This document shows, in pieces, positions 1 to 9,277 of a stretch of DNA of 64,000 nt. Origin of the DNA: Pedobacter sp. BAL39. GTDB taxonomy: Bacteria > Bacteroidota > Bacteroidia > Sphingobacteriales > Sphingobacteriaceae. The stretch spans positions 124,001-188,000 of the forward strand of contig NZ_ABCM01000007.1 in the NCBI RefSeq assembly GCF_000170795.1, read 5' to 3'. Positions within the stretch are counted from its first letter, which is position 1; every line of letters starts with the position of its first letter. Under the pieces are notes generated by a model. That model saw only the letters and a list, made by a program, of their open reading frames with translations. It had not been told where the DNA came from and did not search any database. Both the position numbers and the translations under genes were made by a program.

Positions 1-40
1 CATTTGTTATGGCCTTTTTCTTTATCAATATTTTTACGTT

Positions 41-406
41 TTATGCTGGTTGTAACGTATTGCTACTTTTCAACTGGCTCACCTCCTTCTCCAATTTCTC
101 CATTGAGCGCGCCAGGGCTTTCAACGTAGATTCCAGATCCCTGATGATGACATCTACCTTTGTTGCGGGCTGTTCCAGCGCAGGATCGGAGCTTCCATGT
201 AACAACCATTCATAAGTCTTACCATAGTAGTTGCCGATGTGATGTAGGGTGTTGAATGATGGAAACTGATTCCCGAGTTCGATCTGCGAGTAATTGCTCC
301 TCGACAGATACAGGATGTTCGAAATGTGGGCCTGTGAAAGTCCATGTGCCAGACGAAGGTTTTTGATCCTTTCACCAATCTCCTTCTTTGAGAGAATATC
401 TTTCAT
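41..406 (-). CDS. XRE-family helix-turn-helix regulator
   Basis: A 121-aa DNA-binding regulator. Residues about 9-65 form a Cro/C1-type HTH: the segment IGERIKNLRLAHGLSQAHIS begins it and the recognition helix lies around YLSRSNYSQIE. The C-terminal part (about 80-115) is rich in Leu, Glu and Lys with heptad-like spacing and is probably a short coiled coil for dimerisation. No ligand domain is visible. It stands alone; the next gene (polyprenyl synthase) is on the same strand but more than 300 bases upstream, with a hairpin between. Target genes cannot be deduced. The start ATG at 404-406 fits the usual beginning of the HTH. Confidence 0.85.
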   Translation of the reverse strand: MKDILSKKEIGERIKNLRLAHGLSQAHISNILYLSRSNYSQIELGNQFPSFNTLHHIGNYYGKTYEWLLHGSSDPALEQPATKVDVIIRDLESTLKALARSMEKLEKEVSQLKSSNTLQPA

Positions 407-471
407 AATGATATTAAATAAATGCCTTTGATGGATGAGGATCTTTATAACTCATCTCATCAATCAATAGG

Positions 472-479
472 CAAATTTA
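472..479 (-). promoter_or_regulatory. possible -7 element for the XRE gene
   Basis: Read on the minus strand this is TAAATTTG, matching the Bacteroidetes -7 consensus TAnnTTTG, about 65 bases before the XRE start codon. No clear TTTG -33 box was found at the right distance, so this is weak. Confidence 0.3.
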
Positions 480-557
480 ACACCATGAATATGTTTTCGC
501 CAGAAATGTTTCCTGATATGCATCACATTTTAGGAATGTATTGACTGAATAACTGTC

Positions 558-612
558 AAAAACCCCGTTTTTGAGTCAGAAATACACTCCAGCCACAGAA
601 ACGGGGTTTTTT
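558..612 (-). terminator. hairpin, probable terminator after the polyprenyl synthase
   Basis: Inverted repeat: AAAAACCCCGTTT (558-570) pairs with AAACGGGGTTTTT (599-611), loop of 28 bases, flanked by A- and T-runs so that it could act on either strand. It lies downstream of the minus-strand rnr/polyprenyl synthase pair. The loop is long for a standard intrinsic terminator. The rest of the 407-728 gene-free stretch shows only the possible XRE promoter. Confidence 0.5.
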
Positions 613-728
613 ATTCATTGAGAAAAAGATGAAGGACATCGTAAACCTTCTTTTAAAAACAGCCTTTAACTGGGGATAAACCGCAAAACAACCTCAATTG
701 GGGTGTGGAATGTGGAAAGGATTACTCA

Positions 729-1697
729 TTAATATTCCCTGTTCATCAATGCTTTTGCAAGTAAATCGAGCTCTGACTTCCGGTCTTCCGAAACTTCCAA
801 CTCTGAGAGGGCCTGAAAGGCCTGGTCTGCATAGGCGCTCATTTCGGCCATCGCAAGCTCCCTGATGTTGTACTTGTCATATAGCATCCTCATCTTTTCT
901 ATCTTTTGAGCAAGATTGGTATAAGTCATCAGGTCTTCCAGCAAGTCCTCATCCGCGGGATTTGTTAGCTCCTTAAGTTTTAGTAACAGCAGGGTCTTTT
1001 TATTGGCAATGATGTCGCCCCCTACCTGTTTCCCAAATTTCTCCGGATCTCCGTAGACATCCAGGATGTCGTCCTGAAGCTGAAAAGCGATTCCGAGGTT
1101 CTCTCCGAAGGCATAGAGCTGTTCTGCCTGACTTTTTGTTGCCCTGGCTACCTGAGCACCCAGTTTCATCGCGCCGCCCAGCAGAACGGCTGTTTTGAGG
1201 CGGATCATGTTGATGTATTCGGGGATGCTCACCTGGTCGCGGGATTCAAACTCCATGTCCAGCTGCTGCCCTTCGCACACGCCCTGTGCAGTGCTGTTAA
1301 AGGTTTCCAGTGCATCTTTAAGTACTGCTGCATCCAGCATTGCCAGATGTTTGTTGGCCTCCACCATCATGACATCCCCACTGAGGATGGCATTATTGAC
1401 ACCCCATTTCTCATGTACCGTTGCTTTGCCTCTTCTGAGGGGCGCATTGTCCATGATGTCGTCGTGGATCAGGGTAAAGTTATGGAAGGTCTCAATGGCC
1501 AATGCTGCGGGCATCACCTGGTGTACATCAGCAGCGAAAAGGTCTGCCGACATGAGTACGAGTGCCGGCCTGATCCGCTTGCCACCCAGACTCATAATGT
1601 AACTGATTGGAAGGTAAAGGCGTTCCGGTTGTGCCGGATATATAATGTTTTGAATTGCCTGGTCTATGAATTCTTGTAATTGGGTAGGAGTATGCAT
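729..1697 (-). CDS. polyprenyl diphosphate synthase
   Basis: A 322-aa trans-isoprenyl diphosphate synthase that condenses isopentenyl diphosphate with an allylic primer. GGKRIRPAL near residue 38 is the substrate-binding region; the first Asp-rich motif DDIMD is at about 79-83 followed by RRGKATVH, and the second, DDILD, is in FQLQDDILDVYGDP. Length and motifs fit the all-E synthases that make farnesyl, geranylgeranyl or longer chains for quinones or carriers. Chain length cannot be fixed from the sequence; the residues just before DDIMD (NFTLIH) have no obvious bulky stop. Its start follows the rnr stop by one base, so the two are surely co-transcribed. Confidence 0.93.
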   Translation of the reverse strand: MHTPTQLQEFIDQAIQNIIYPAQPERLYLPISYIMSLGGKRIRPALVLMSADLFAADVHQVMPAALAIETFHNFTLIHDDIMDNAPLRRGKATVHEKWGVNNAILSGDVMMVEANKHLAMLDAAVLKDALETFNSTAQGVCEGQQLDMEFESRDQVSIPEYINMIRLKTAVLLGGAMKLGAQVARATKSQAEQLYAFGENLGIAFQLQDDILDVYGDPEKFGKQVGGDIIANKKTLLLLKLKELTNPADEDLLEDLMTYTNLAQKIEKMRMLYDKYNIRELAMAEMSAYADQAFQALSELEVSEDRKSELDLLAKALMNREY

Positions 1698-1698
1698 T

Positions 1699-3828
1699 TT
1701 ATTGAATTAAAGAAAAATCTATCTGACGTTTTGAAAGGTCTACCTTTTTTACTTTCACCTGTACCTCATCACCCAACTGATAGGTTTTTTTCTTGCGTTG
1801 TCCGATGATGCAATAGTTTTTTTCATCAAGCACGTAGAAGTCGTCGGACAGGTCGCGGAGCCTGATCATACCTTCACATTTGTTGTCGGCAAGCTCCACA
1901 TACATTCCCCATTCCGTAACTCCGGAGATGATGCCTTTGTACAGGTTGCCGATGTTTTCTTCCAGGTATTCCGCCTGTTTGTACTTGATTGACGCACGTT
2001 CCGCATCAGCAGCTCGTTTTTCCATGGTCGAGGAGTGCGAAGCTGCAATTTCATATTCTTCGGCATCGGCAGACTTCTCCTTGTTCAGGTAAGCCGCAAG
2101 CAGGCGGTGTACCATCACATCTGGGTATCGCCTGATGGGAGAGGTGAAATGTGTGTAATGATCGAATGCCAGTCCATAGTGACTGGTTTTTTTCGTCGTA
2201 TATACCGCCTTTGCCATGGAACGAATGGCCAGCTGCGTCAGTACATTCTGCTCTTTTTTACCTTCCACATCTTCCATCAGGTAGTTGAGGGATTTGGCAA
2301 TGTCCTTGTCGGACTTCATATTGATCTTATACCCGAACCTGGCTGCGAACAGCGCGAAATTACCCAGGTTCTCCAGGTTTGGGGAATCATGGGACCGGTA
2401 GATGAAAGTATATTTTTGTTTGCCTTTTCCCTTTTTGGCGATGAACTCAGCCACTTTTTTGTTGGCCAGCAGCATGAAATCTTCAATGAGTTTATGGGCA
2501 TCCTTACGCTCTTTGACGTACACACCGAGTGGCTTGCCATCTTCATCCAGTTTAAACTTCACTTCTGTGCTCTCAAAGCTGATGGCACCGTTTTTAAACT
2601 TCTTGTCGCGCAGGATATAGGCCAGTTCATTCAACTTCAGGATTTCTTCCGAGAAGTCGCCGGTTTTGTTTTCTATGACCTCCTGAGCCTCCTCATAGCT
2701 GAAACGGCGGTCAGAATGGATGACAGTCCTTCCGAACCATTCATTGATGATGTTGGCCTTGTTATCGAGCTCAAAAACTGCAGCGAAGCAAAGTTTGTCT
2801 TCATGAGGGCGGAGCGAACACACACCGTTACTAAGCCTTTCCGGCAGCATTGGGATCACGCGGTCTACCAGGTAAACCGAAGTAGCCCTGCCGTAAGCCT
2901 CTTTGTCGAGCGCACTGTTAGGTGTCACATAGTGTGCAACGTCAGCAATGTGGACGCCTACTTCATAATGTCCGTTGTCCAGCTTTTTGAAAGAGATGGC
3001 ATCGTCAAAGTCTTTCGCATCCGCAGGATCTATCGTAAAGGTCACCGTTTCGCGGAAATCGCGGCGGTCTTTGATTTCATCTGCGGTAATCTGTTCAGGG
3101 ATGGCGTTGGCTTCTTTTTCCACTTCCGGCGGGAACTGCAGCGGAAAACCGTACTGTGCCAGGATGGCGTTCATCTCGGTATTGTTCTCTCCCTGTTCTC
3201 CAAGGATGGTAATCACCGTTCCGATAGGGTTTTTTACTCCCTCCGGCCAGTCGGTGATCTTCACCTGTACCTTTTGCCTGTTTTTCGCACCGTTGAGGTC
3301 CGATAGTGGTACAAAGATGTCCTGCATCATTTTCTTGTCGTCTGCAATCACAAAGGCAAAACGATCGGAGATTTTGATCACACCGATGAAGTCTGTTTTT
3401 GCACGTTCGATGATTTCCACGACCTCGCCTTCATTTTTACGACCGCTTTTTTTAGCGTAGATGTAAACCTTGACTTTGTCGCCATGAAGGGCATTGTGGA
3501 GCTTCCTGGCGGACACAAAAACGTCCTTTTCAAATTCATCATCAGGAATGATGAATGCGGCGCCATCGGCAGTCATGTCTACCTTTCCAATGATAAATGT
3601 TTTCAGGTCCTTCAGTTTGAACTTGCCTTTCTGAGCCTCTACAAATACCCCTTTCTGGGTCTGCTGTTTTAAAATATCAAGAATGGTTTCTCTCGAATCC
3701 GGATCGGTAATGTTGAGTTTTGCTGAAACCTGTTTGTAATTGAGGGCTTCATTGTTGCTTTTCTCCAGTACATCGCTAATGAGTTGTATTAAAACGACTT
3801 CTAGATGAGATGATTTATTTTTTGCCAT
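1699..3828 (-). CDS. rnr: ribonuclease R
   Basis: A 709-aa 3'-to-5' exoribonuclease that degrades structured RNA in the cytoplasm. N-terminal winged-helix and cold-shock-like segments (about 1-225) are followed by the RNB catalytic domain (about 255-580), with the acidic magnesium-binding motif DPADAKDFDDAISF near residue 270. The C-terminal S1 domain lies at about 625-705 (GIISGVTEWGMYVEL). The length is normal for Bacteroidota RNase R. It is the first gene of a two-gene unit with the polyprenyl synthase, a pairing that looks like convenience rather than shared function. A 7-bp dyad lies 12 bases before its start. Confidence 0.96.
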   Translation of the reverse strand: MAKNKSSHLEVVLIQLISDVLEKSNNEALNYKQVSAKLNITDPDSRETILDILKQQTQKGVFVEAQKGKFKLKDLKTFIIGKVDMTADGAAFIIPDDEFEKDVFVSARKLHNALHGDKVKVYIYAKKSGRKNEGEVVEIIERAKTDFIGVIKISDRFAFVIADDKKMMQDIFVPLSDLNGAKNRQKVQVKITDWPEGVKNPIGTVITILGEQGENNTEMNAILAQYGFPLQFPPEVEKEANAIPEQITADEIKDRRDFRETVTFTIDPADAKDFDDAISFKKLDNGHYEVGVHIADVAHYVTPNSALDKEAYGRATSVYLVDRVIPMLPERLSNGVCSLRPHEDKLCFAAVFELDNKANIINEWFGRTVIHSDRRFSYEEAQEVIENKTGDFSEEILKLNELAYILRDKKFKNGAISFESTEVKFKLDEDGKPLGVYVKERKDAHKLIEDFMLLANKKVAEFIAKKGKGKQKYTFIYRSHDSPNLENLGNFALFAARFGYKINMKSDKDIAKSLNYLMEDVEGKKEQNVLTQLAIRSMAKAVYTTKKTSHYGLAFDHYTHFTSPIRRYPDVMVHRLLAAYLNKEKSADAEEYEIAASHSSTMEKRAADAERASIKYKQAEYLEENIGNLYKGIISGVTEWGMYVELADNKCEGMIRLRDLSDDFYVLDEKNYCIIGQRKKKTYQLGDEVQVKVKKVDLSKRQIDFSLIQ

Positions 3829-3839
3829 AATTATGCAAT

Positions 3840-3857
3840 TGAATCATTTGTGATTCA
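3840..3857. promoter_or_regulatory. 7-bp dyad upstream of rnr
   Basis: TGAATCA and TGATTCA form a perfect inverted repeat around TTTG, 12 bases upstream of the rnr start codon. It may be an operator or a hairpin in the rnr leader. There is no further evidence. Confidence 0.3.
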
Positions 3858-3897
3858 CTCGAAGGTAACAATTAGAACCGACTATTGTTGAATTTTG

Positions 3898-3905
3898 TAC
3901 CTTTG
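3898..3905 (+). promoter_or_regulatory. possible -7 element for the mscS-like gene
   Basis: TACCTTTG matches the Bacteroidetes -7 consensus TAnnTTTG. A weak TTAG sits where the -33 box should be (around 3872). If it is used, the MscS-family mRNA has a leader of about 245 bases that contains the 22-bp tandem repeats. Confidence 0.4.
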
Positions 3906-3914
3906 TTTATCTCC

Positions 3915-3980
3915 CTGCGAGCTGAAACCGATGTTCCTGTAAGCTAAAACTGATGTTTCTGCAGGCTAAAGGTAATTGCC
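3915..3980. repeat. three 22-bp tandem imperfect repeats
   Basis: Three adjacent units start at 3915, 3937 and 3959. Each begins CTGyrAGCTrAA or a close variant; the first two continue as AcyGATGTTy and the third diverges in its second half. They lie between divergent rnr and the mscS-like gene. The rest of the 3829-4154 gene-free stretch shows only the rnr dyad and the possible promoter. Confidence 0.6.
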
Positions 3981-4154
3981 CCTGGGCGGAGGCTGATGGC
4001 CATCCGGGCTTGTCTTAAGGTGATCAGCAATAGCGAAAGCTGCTGAGGCCTGCTGATGGTGACCGGAAAAGAAGTTACCGCGAAAACCAGCAGGCAGGGT
4101 GAATTGTTTATTCAAGGTATAAAATTATAGTAACTGAAACCATTATAATAACTG

Positions 4155-5042
4155 ATGATTGAAGATAAAGAAAGGAAAACGGGCCGTGAATTACTTATGA
4201 TATTAGTCAAGGCCGCTGTTTATTTGTTGCTCACCTACTTTTACGTATCCAAACCGGGATTTTACATGACGCATCCGGGAATTGATACCTTTGCCAAGGC
4301 GCTGCTCATTTTTATCGGTCCCAGTTTAGTATTTTCCATTGCCAGGCTGATTGTGATCTACTGGTACATCAGAAAGCATAAATTCAAAAACAACATCAAG
4401 GATAACTTTATCCTCGGGATCAGCAGGATTGTATCCATCCTCAATACCATCTTTTTTGCCATTGCGGCATTGACACTTTTTGAGATAGAGCCTAAGGATT
4501 TTATCTTTAGTGTATCCATCGTTGCGGCGGCCATTGCGCTCATTTCAAAGGATTACATTTCCAATATGATCAATGGGCTCATCATCATGTTTTCAGACCG
4601 CCTATCGCTTGGGGACCACATTAAGGTGGGCACACTGGAGGGGAAAATCCTGGACATCACCCTCATCAACATGATCCTGCAGAATGAGGACAACGACATG
4701 GTCATCATCCCCAATTCCATCGCTTTCAGTTCCGTCATCATCAATCAGTCGAAGCAGAACATTAAAAAGCTGAGCATTGAGTTTGACATGTCACTGAAAA
4801 ATGGATACACACCGGAATTTCTGGAAACCTATCTGTATAAGGCGATTGAAAACGACATGGATAATGTGGTTAAAGGAGGTCTGTCCGTTAAGACGATTGA
4901 AATCAACAAAGATGTGGCGGTATTCAAGGCCATGGTCTTGCTGAAACACTACGATAAGATTAAGGAACGGGTGCTGCGAAGGTTGATCAATACCGCGCTG
5001 CTGCGCCTTTCAGCTCAGCAGATGGAAGAACAGATGGGTTAA
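4155..5042 (+). CDS. MscS-family mechanosensitive channel
   Basis: A 295-aa inner-membrane protein. Four hydrophobic segments lie at about 10-30, 45-72, 85-107 and 113-130; the last is the small-residue-rich pore helix (SIVAAAIALISKDYISNMING). The MscS beta domain follows, with the family pattern DRLSLGDHIKVGTLEGKILD and then IIPNS. It would open under membrane tension and release solutes during osmotic downshock. It is close to the size of E. coli MscS and has no large extra domain. The ATG at 4155 is the only start that keeps the first membrane helix. Its 3' end overlaps the convergent ABC ATPase gene by 4 bases. Confidence 0.92.
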   Translation: MIEDKERKTGRELLMILVKAAVYLLLTYFYVSKPGFYMTHPGIDTFAKALLIFIGPSLVFSIARLIVIYWYIRKHKFKNNIKDNFILGISRIVSILNTIFFAIAALTLFEIEPKDFIFSVSIVAAAIALISKDYISNMINGLIIMFSDRLSLGDHIKVGTLEGKILDITLINMILQNEDNDMVIIPNSIAFSSVIINQSKQNIKKLSIEFDMSLKNGYTPEFLETYLYKAIENDMDNVVKGGLSVKTIEINKDVAVFKAMVLLKHYDKIKERVLRRLINTALLRLSAQQMEEQMG

Positions 5043-6754
5043 AACTGGCGGTTCCTGCCCGGGATGGCTTCGATCAGCCGCTGTGTGTAGCGGTCTTTTG
5101 GATGGTGGTAAATGTCCTCCGGAAAACTCTGTTCCACAATTTTTCCTTTGTTCATCACGACCATTCGGTCGGAGATGTGTTTGACGACCGAGAGGTCATG
5201 TGAAATGAAGATGTACGTGAGCCCCAGTTCCTGTTGCAGCTGACGCAGCAGGTTGAGCACCTGCGCCTGAACGGACACATCCAGGGCAGAAACGCTTTCA
5301 TCACAGATGATAAATTTTGGCTGAAGTGCCAAAGCCCTGGCGATGACAATGCGCTGGCGCTGACCACCCGAGAACTCATGCGGGTAACGGTCGAAATGCG
5401 AGGGTAGCAGGCCCACTTTGGCCAGCAGATCCATCACTACTTTTTTTCTTTCAGCATCACTAACAAATAGGCCATGTACCTGAAGAGGTTCCATGATGGC
5501 ATGTCCGACAGTCAACCGTGGATTTAAGGCCGAGTAAGGATCCTGAAAAATCAGCTGAATATCTTTTCTTGTCGCACGCAGTGCTTTTTTATTGAGTGCG
5601 AGCAGGTCTCTTCCTTCAAAGCGCAGTGTTCCGGCAGTTGGTTCTACCAGGCGGAGGATGCTCCGGCCAAGCGTGGTTTTGCCACATCCGGATTCTCCTA
5701 CCAGTCCGAGAGTTTCTCCGGGATAGACGTCAAGCGTTACCCCATCTACCGCTTTGATGTGGTCGGTGGTACGGCCGAATAGTCCTTTTCTTACAGGAAA
5801 CCAGGTCGACAGCTCCTGTAATTGTAGCAGAGGTCGCTGTTGGTAGAGTCCTTCCCGTCGGATGCGGACTTCTTCAGGATTGTAGCTGTTTCCGGCCAGT
5901 ATTTCCGCCATGGAAGGATTACCTGGTGTATCCAGGAAGTCGGCCACCACGGGCAGTCTTTTCAACTGCAGTTCCGGATTAGGCCTGCAGGCCAGCAGAC
6001 CACGCGTGTAGGGATGCTGCGGATGGCTGAAGAGCTCCTTTGCTGCCGCCTGCTCCACCAGTTCTCCTTTATACATTACTGCCACCTCGTCGGCCACCTC
6101 ACTGATGACCGAAAGGTCGTGTGAGATGAAGATCATGGACATCTGGCGTTCATCTTTCAGCTTTCGGAGCAATTGCAGGATGGTCTTTTGAACGGTCACA
6201 TCCAGTGCTGTTGTAGGTTCATCTGCAATCAGCAGTTCCGGGTCACAGCTAAGTGCCATGGCAATCATCACACGTTGCTTTTGTCCGCCTGAAAGCTCAT
6301 GAGGATAACTGTTAAAGATTCGCTCCGGTCCCGGAAGCTGTACTTCTTCAAAAAGCGCAATCGTTTTAAGTTTTGCTGCCGTTTTATCTACTTTCTGATG
6401 TAACATGATGGCTTCCTGCACCTGGTTGCCACAGGTGAATACCGGGTTCAGTGCTGTCATGGGTTCCTGAAAGATGATGGCGATCTTATTGCCACGGTAA
6501 CTGCGGATTTCCTCCTGCGTCAGCTTAAGCAGGTCCGCACCATCAAAAATGATCTCCCCGCCAATTCTGGTATATTGAGGGTCGTGGAGCTGCATGATCG
6601 AGAAGGAGGTCACTGATTTTCCAGACCCTGACTCGCCTACAATGCCCAGCACTTTTCCTTTTTCAAGCTGCAGGCTAACATCGTTGACGGCATTCAGCCA
6701 GGTTTTTTCGGCTTTGTTAAAGAACTGGATATGGAGGTTTCTGACGTTTAGCAT
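5039..6754 (-). CDS. fused double ABC ATPase, oligopeptide type
   Basis: A 571-aa protein with two complete ATP-binding cassettes in one chain, like DppD joined to DppF (as in GsiA or YejF). The first half has Walker A GESGSGKS, signature LSGGQKQR and Walker B LLIADEPT; the second has [16 protein letters not shown] and [12 protein letters not shown], where Ser replaces the usual Pro. After each cassette comes the oligopeptide-type C-terminal region ([19 protein letters not shown] and [17 protein letters not shown]). It should power uptake of peptides or similar solutes, but no permease or binding-protein gene is nearby, so the transporter is encoded elsewhere. The substrate is unknown. Confidence 0.93.
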   Translation of the reverse strand: MLNVRNLHIQFFNKAEKTWLNAVNDVSLQLEKGKVLGIVGESGSGKSVTSFSIMQLHDPQYTRIGGEIIFDGADLLKLTQEEIRSYRGNKIAIIFQEPMTALNPVFTCGNQVQEAIMLHQKVDKTAAKLKTIALFEEVQLPGPERIFNSYPHELSGGQKQRVMIAMALSCDPELLIADEPTTALDVTVQKTILQLLRKLKDERQMSMIFISHDLSVISEVADEVAVMYKGELVEQAAAKELFSHPQHPYTRGLLACRPNPELQLKRLPVVADFLDTPGNPSMAEILAGNSYNPEEVRIRREGLYQQRPLLQLQELSTWFPVRKGLFGRTTDHIKAVDGVTLDVYPGETLGLVGESGCGKTTLGRSILRLVEPTAGTLRFEGRDLLALNKKALRATRKDIQLIFQDPYSALNPRLTVGHAIMEPLQVHGLFVSDAERKKVVMDLLAKVGLLPSHFDRYPHEFSGGQRQRIVIARALALQPKFIICDESVSALDVSVQAQVLNLLRQLQQELGLTYIFISHDLSVVKHISDRMVVMNKGKIVEQSFPEDIYHHPKDRYTQRLIEAIPGRNRQF

Positions 6755-6789
6755 CTGAGAACCAAGGTAGTGTTTTGATCTGAAAATAT

Positions 6790-6822
6790 TTGCCCGATAT
6801 CCGTCTGATTGTGTTATTTTTG
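6790..6822 (+). promoter_or_regulatory. promoter overlapping the start of the next gene
   Basis: TTG at 6790-6792, a 22-base spacer and TATTTTTG at 6815-6822 match the Bacteroidetes -33/-7 pattern. The predicted transcription start falls at or within a few bases of the ATG at 6827, which would make the mRNA leaderless or nearly so. Confidence 0.5.
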
Positions 6823-6826
6823 CGTC

Positions 6827-8143
6827 ATGGAAAGAGAAATTCTTGATACCAAGCGTAAAGCTTTGAAGATTAACTTAAACCCTAAGATTTACGGAACATT
6901 TGCGGAGATAGGTGCAGGACAGGAGGTGGCCCGTAATTTTTTTACCGCTGGTGCCGCCTCGGGTACAGTTGCCAAAACCATGTCTGCGTATGACATGACC
7001 TTTAGTGATGCCATCTATGGCGTAGAGGAATCAGGGAGATATGTGAGCCAGTCAAGGCTGATCAAAATGCTGAACCACGAGTTTGGCCTGCTGAATGAGC
7101 GGCTGAGCGGTGCAAAGTACGACGACCGTACCTTCTTTGCGTTTGCAGATACCGTAACTACATTGAACTACAACAAATCCAATGACCCTCACGGATGGAT
7201 TGGCATCCGTTTTCAGTCTGAAGCAGGAGGGGAGCCCAACGAGATTTTCTTTCATGTGAGGCTGCTGGATACCGATGCTGCCTTACAACAAAATGTATTG
7301 GGCATCATTGGCGTAAACCTGGTTTATGCTGCCTTTTATTACAATCATGATCCCAAAACCATGATTGAATCGCTGGCAGACAACCTGACGATTGGATCCG
7401 TGGAGATCGATTTGATCTCTGTGAGTGGTCCCGCGTTTAAAAATATCAATAACATCCTTTTAAACCTGTACCTGATTGTCAAAGACTTTTCTGATGCGGC
7501 GATATTTGACTCTCTGGGAAGACCATGTCTGCCTAAAGACCTATTATATAAAAAAGACCTGATGATTTTGCGTACCAAGTATGCGCAGAAATCAAATCCC
7601 AACTTCAGTATGTTAAATAAGGCCGTGGATGAGTTTGTGCGCTCTGAAGATGTGCAGAAACAAAACCTGAGCGTCCTGATTGAAGTACTCTTGTCCAATG
7701 TGCTGAGCAATGACGAGGAGGAAGCACCGGAGAGTTTTGACCTGGAAGCCGTTGCTAAAAGGGCTGAGGAGATGTGCAAAACGGGTAACCTGGTGATTGT
7801 ATCTAATTTTGCAAGGCACAATAAACTGGCTAAATACCTGGACCGCTGCAAGCCTAAGAGCGTGGGGATCTCTACCAACATCAATAACCTGAAATTTGTA
7901 TTCAACTCCAATAACTTCGGAGATAACTATGCGAGTCAGCTGCTCAGTTATGTAAGTGACATGTTCAGCAAGAATGTCCGTTTGTTTGCTTATCCTTTTC
8001 TGGATAAAAAGACCAATCAGGTCATTACCAGCGCAAACATGCCGGTTACACCCGATGCAAAACCATTATTTGACTTTTTAATCCTGAATGGGTACATCAC
8101 CGATATCCGCGAATACCGCGAGGAAGATGTAAAAACTGTTTAG
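6827..8143 (+). CDS. conserved Bacteroidota protein of unknown function
   Basis: A 438-aa protein that I recognise only as a conserved family of this phylum; I know no established function. It has no signal peptide and no membrane segment, so it should be cytoplasmic. The N-terminal part is strikingly ordered and Gly/Ala-rich (IYGTFAEIGAGQEVARNFF, then AGAASGTVAKTMSAYDM). The start is set at ATG 6827 (MEREILDTKRK). An in-frame TTG at 6809 would add six residues, but it lies within the predicted promoter spacer, before the -7 box. It is monocistronic and ends 4 bases before a convergent acetyltransferase gene. An enzyme is likely from the compact conserved motifs, but that is inference. Confidence 0.8.
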   Translation: MEREILDTKRKALKINLNPKIYGTFAEIGAGQEVARNFFTAGAASGTVAKTMSAYDMTFSDAIYGVEESGRYVSQSRLIKMLNHEFGLLNERLSGAKYDDRTFFAFADTVTTLNYNKSNDPHGWIGIRFQSEAGGEPNEIFFHVRLLDTDAALQQNVLGIIGVNLVYAAFYYNHDPKTMIESLADNLTIGSVEIDLISVSGPAFKNINNILLNLYLIVKDFSDAAIFDSLGRPCLPKDLLYKKDLMILRTKYAQKSNPNFSMLNKAVDEFVRSEDVQKQNLSVLIEVLLSNVLSNDEEEAPESFDLEAVAKRAEEMCKTGNLVIVSNFARHNKLAKYLDRCKPKSVGISTNINNLKFVFNSNNFGDNYASQLLSYVSDMFSKNVRLFAYPFLDKKTNQVITSANMPVTPDAKPLFDFLILNGYITDIREYREEDVKTV

Positions 8144-8147
8144 TGAA

Positions 8148-8600
8148 TCAGTCTTCCTGGCCTTTGGTCAGGTAGGCATCTTTAATGACAACGCCCATCA
8201 GCCGCTCCGGGTTTTCGATGGGCTTAAACCCGAACTGTTCATAGAGGCCGTGTGCATCTACTGTGGCCAGCATGTACCTGCGCAGGCCCTGCAGATCAGG
8301 GTGAAAGAGCATCAGGGACATCAGCTTTTTTGAAAGTCCCTGATTGCGGAAAGGTTCCTCGACATATACATCCGCCAGGTAGGCGAAGGTGGCTTTGTCG
8401 GTAATCCATCGTGCGAAGCCCACCTGTACGGTATCCTTGTAAATGCCAAAACAAAGTGAGTTTTCGATAGATCGGGCAACAGTAGCAATGGGAATTTCTT
8501 TCGCCCAGTACGATTGTGTACTCAGGTAATGATGTATTGCAGTTAAATTGAGTTTCTGCACATCGTCAGAAAAAATAAACCCATTGTCTGATATTTCCAT
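8148..8600 (-). CDS. GNAT-family N-acetyltransferase
   Basis: A 150-aa acetyltransferase that moves an acetyl group from acetyl-CoA to an unknown amine. The core runs from about residue 55 to 140. Strand 4 contains YLADVYVEEPFRNQGLSKKL, where R/Q-x-x-G-x-S/A (here RNQGLS) is the pyrophosphate-binding loop; YMLATVDAHGLYEQFGFKP is the usual C-terminal block. I chose the ATG at 8598-8600, which overlaps the yajQ stop codon in TAATG, over an upstream start inside yajQ that would add 18 unrelated residues. Translation is therefore probably coupled to yajQ. Substrate unknown. Confidence 0.88.
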   Translation of the reverse strand: MEISDNGFIFSDDVQKLNLTAIHHYLSTQSYWAKEIPIATVARSIENSLCFGIYKDTVQVGFARWITDKATFAYLADVYVEEPFRNQGLSKKLMSLMLFHPDLQGLRRYMLATVDAHGLYEQFGFKPIENPERLMGVVIKDAYLTKGQED

Positions 8601-9091
8601 TAGTTTCTCATATTTATAAATTGAAGGGGCTGTCCAAAGTCTTCTTTTCTGCACAATGCGATCACACTCTGCAGGTCATCGATGTTTTTTCCTTGTACAC
8701 GAACTTGATCATCCATCATGGAGGCCTGCACCTTCAATCCACTGGCTTTGATTTTGGCAACAATTTTCTTTGCCGTTTCTCTGTCGATGCCTTCTTTTAC
8801 GGAGATCTCTTTTCTGATCATGTTTCCTGAAGCGTACTGCTCCTTGCCAAAGTCTAAACTTCCGGAGTCAAGGTTTTGTTTGACCATTCTGGAAATGATG
8901 GCATCCTGAATCGCTTTTAAACGCATGTCGTCTTCAGTAACGATGGTAATGAGGTTCGTCTTCTTATCGTGGTCAATAGTGGATTTAGAACCATTGAAAT
9001 CGTAACGGTTCAGGATCTCTTTTTTTGCGTTGTTCATCGCATTGTCAAAAGTCTGACCGTCTATCTTACTTACAATATCGAAAGTGGGCAT
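8600..9091 (-). CDS. yajQ: YajQ-family nucleotide-binding protein
   Basis: A 163-aa member of the YajQ (UPF0234) family, small cytoplasmic proteins of two ferredoxin-like folds. Some members bind cyclic di-GMP (shown for a Xanthomonas homologue) or other nucleotides. Family marks are the start MPTFDIVSKID, the segment EILNRYDFNGSKSTI, GKEQYASGNMIRKEISVKEG and the end VIALCRKEDFGQPLQFINMRN (ends at 8603). Full length. It is followed without a gap by the acetyltransferase gene. Whether this protein binds cyclic di-GMP cannot be told from the sequence. Confidence 0.94.
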   Translation of the reverse strand: MPTFDIVSKIDGQTFDNAMNNAKKEILNRYDFNGSKSTIDHDKKTNLITIVTEDDMRLKAIQDAIISRMVKQNLDSGSLDFGKEQYASGNMIRKEISVKEGIDRETAKKIVAKIKASGLKVQASMMDDQVRVQGKNIDDLQSVIALCRKEDFGQPLQFINMRN

Positions 9092-9277
9092 GATTATAGC
9101 TTTAGAATAAAAAAAATATTAGATTTAAGTAAAATTAGATTTACTATTTCAAAATGAAGTTTTGATGATTTCTGTACAGATCTTCACTTCATGATGGCAA
9201 ATATAAAATATTAATGCAAGAATCATTCATCATTGATGGTTCAGAAAAACTGAAGTTCAACTTAAAACAAGTATAAA

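Noticed and set aside
2035..3306. 423-aa plus-strand open frame opposite rnr
   Set aside because: Low-complexity Phe/Val/Ile-rich shadow of a clear RNase R gene; no family motif.
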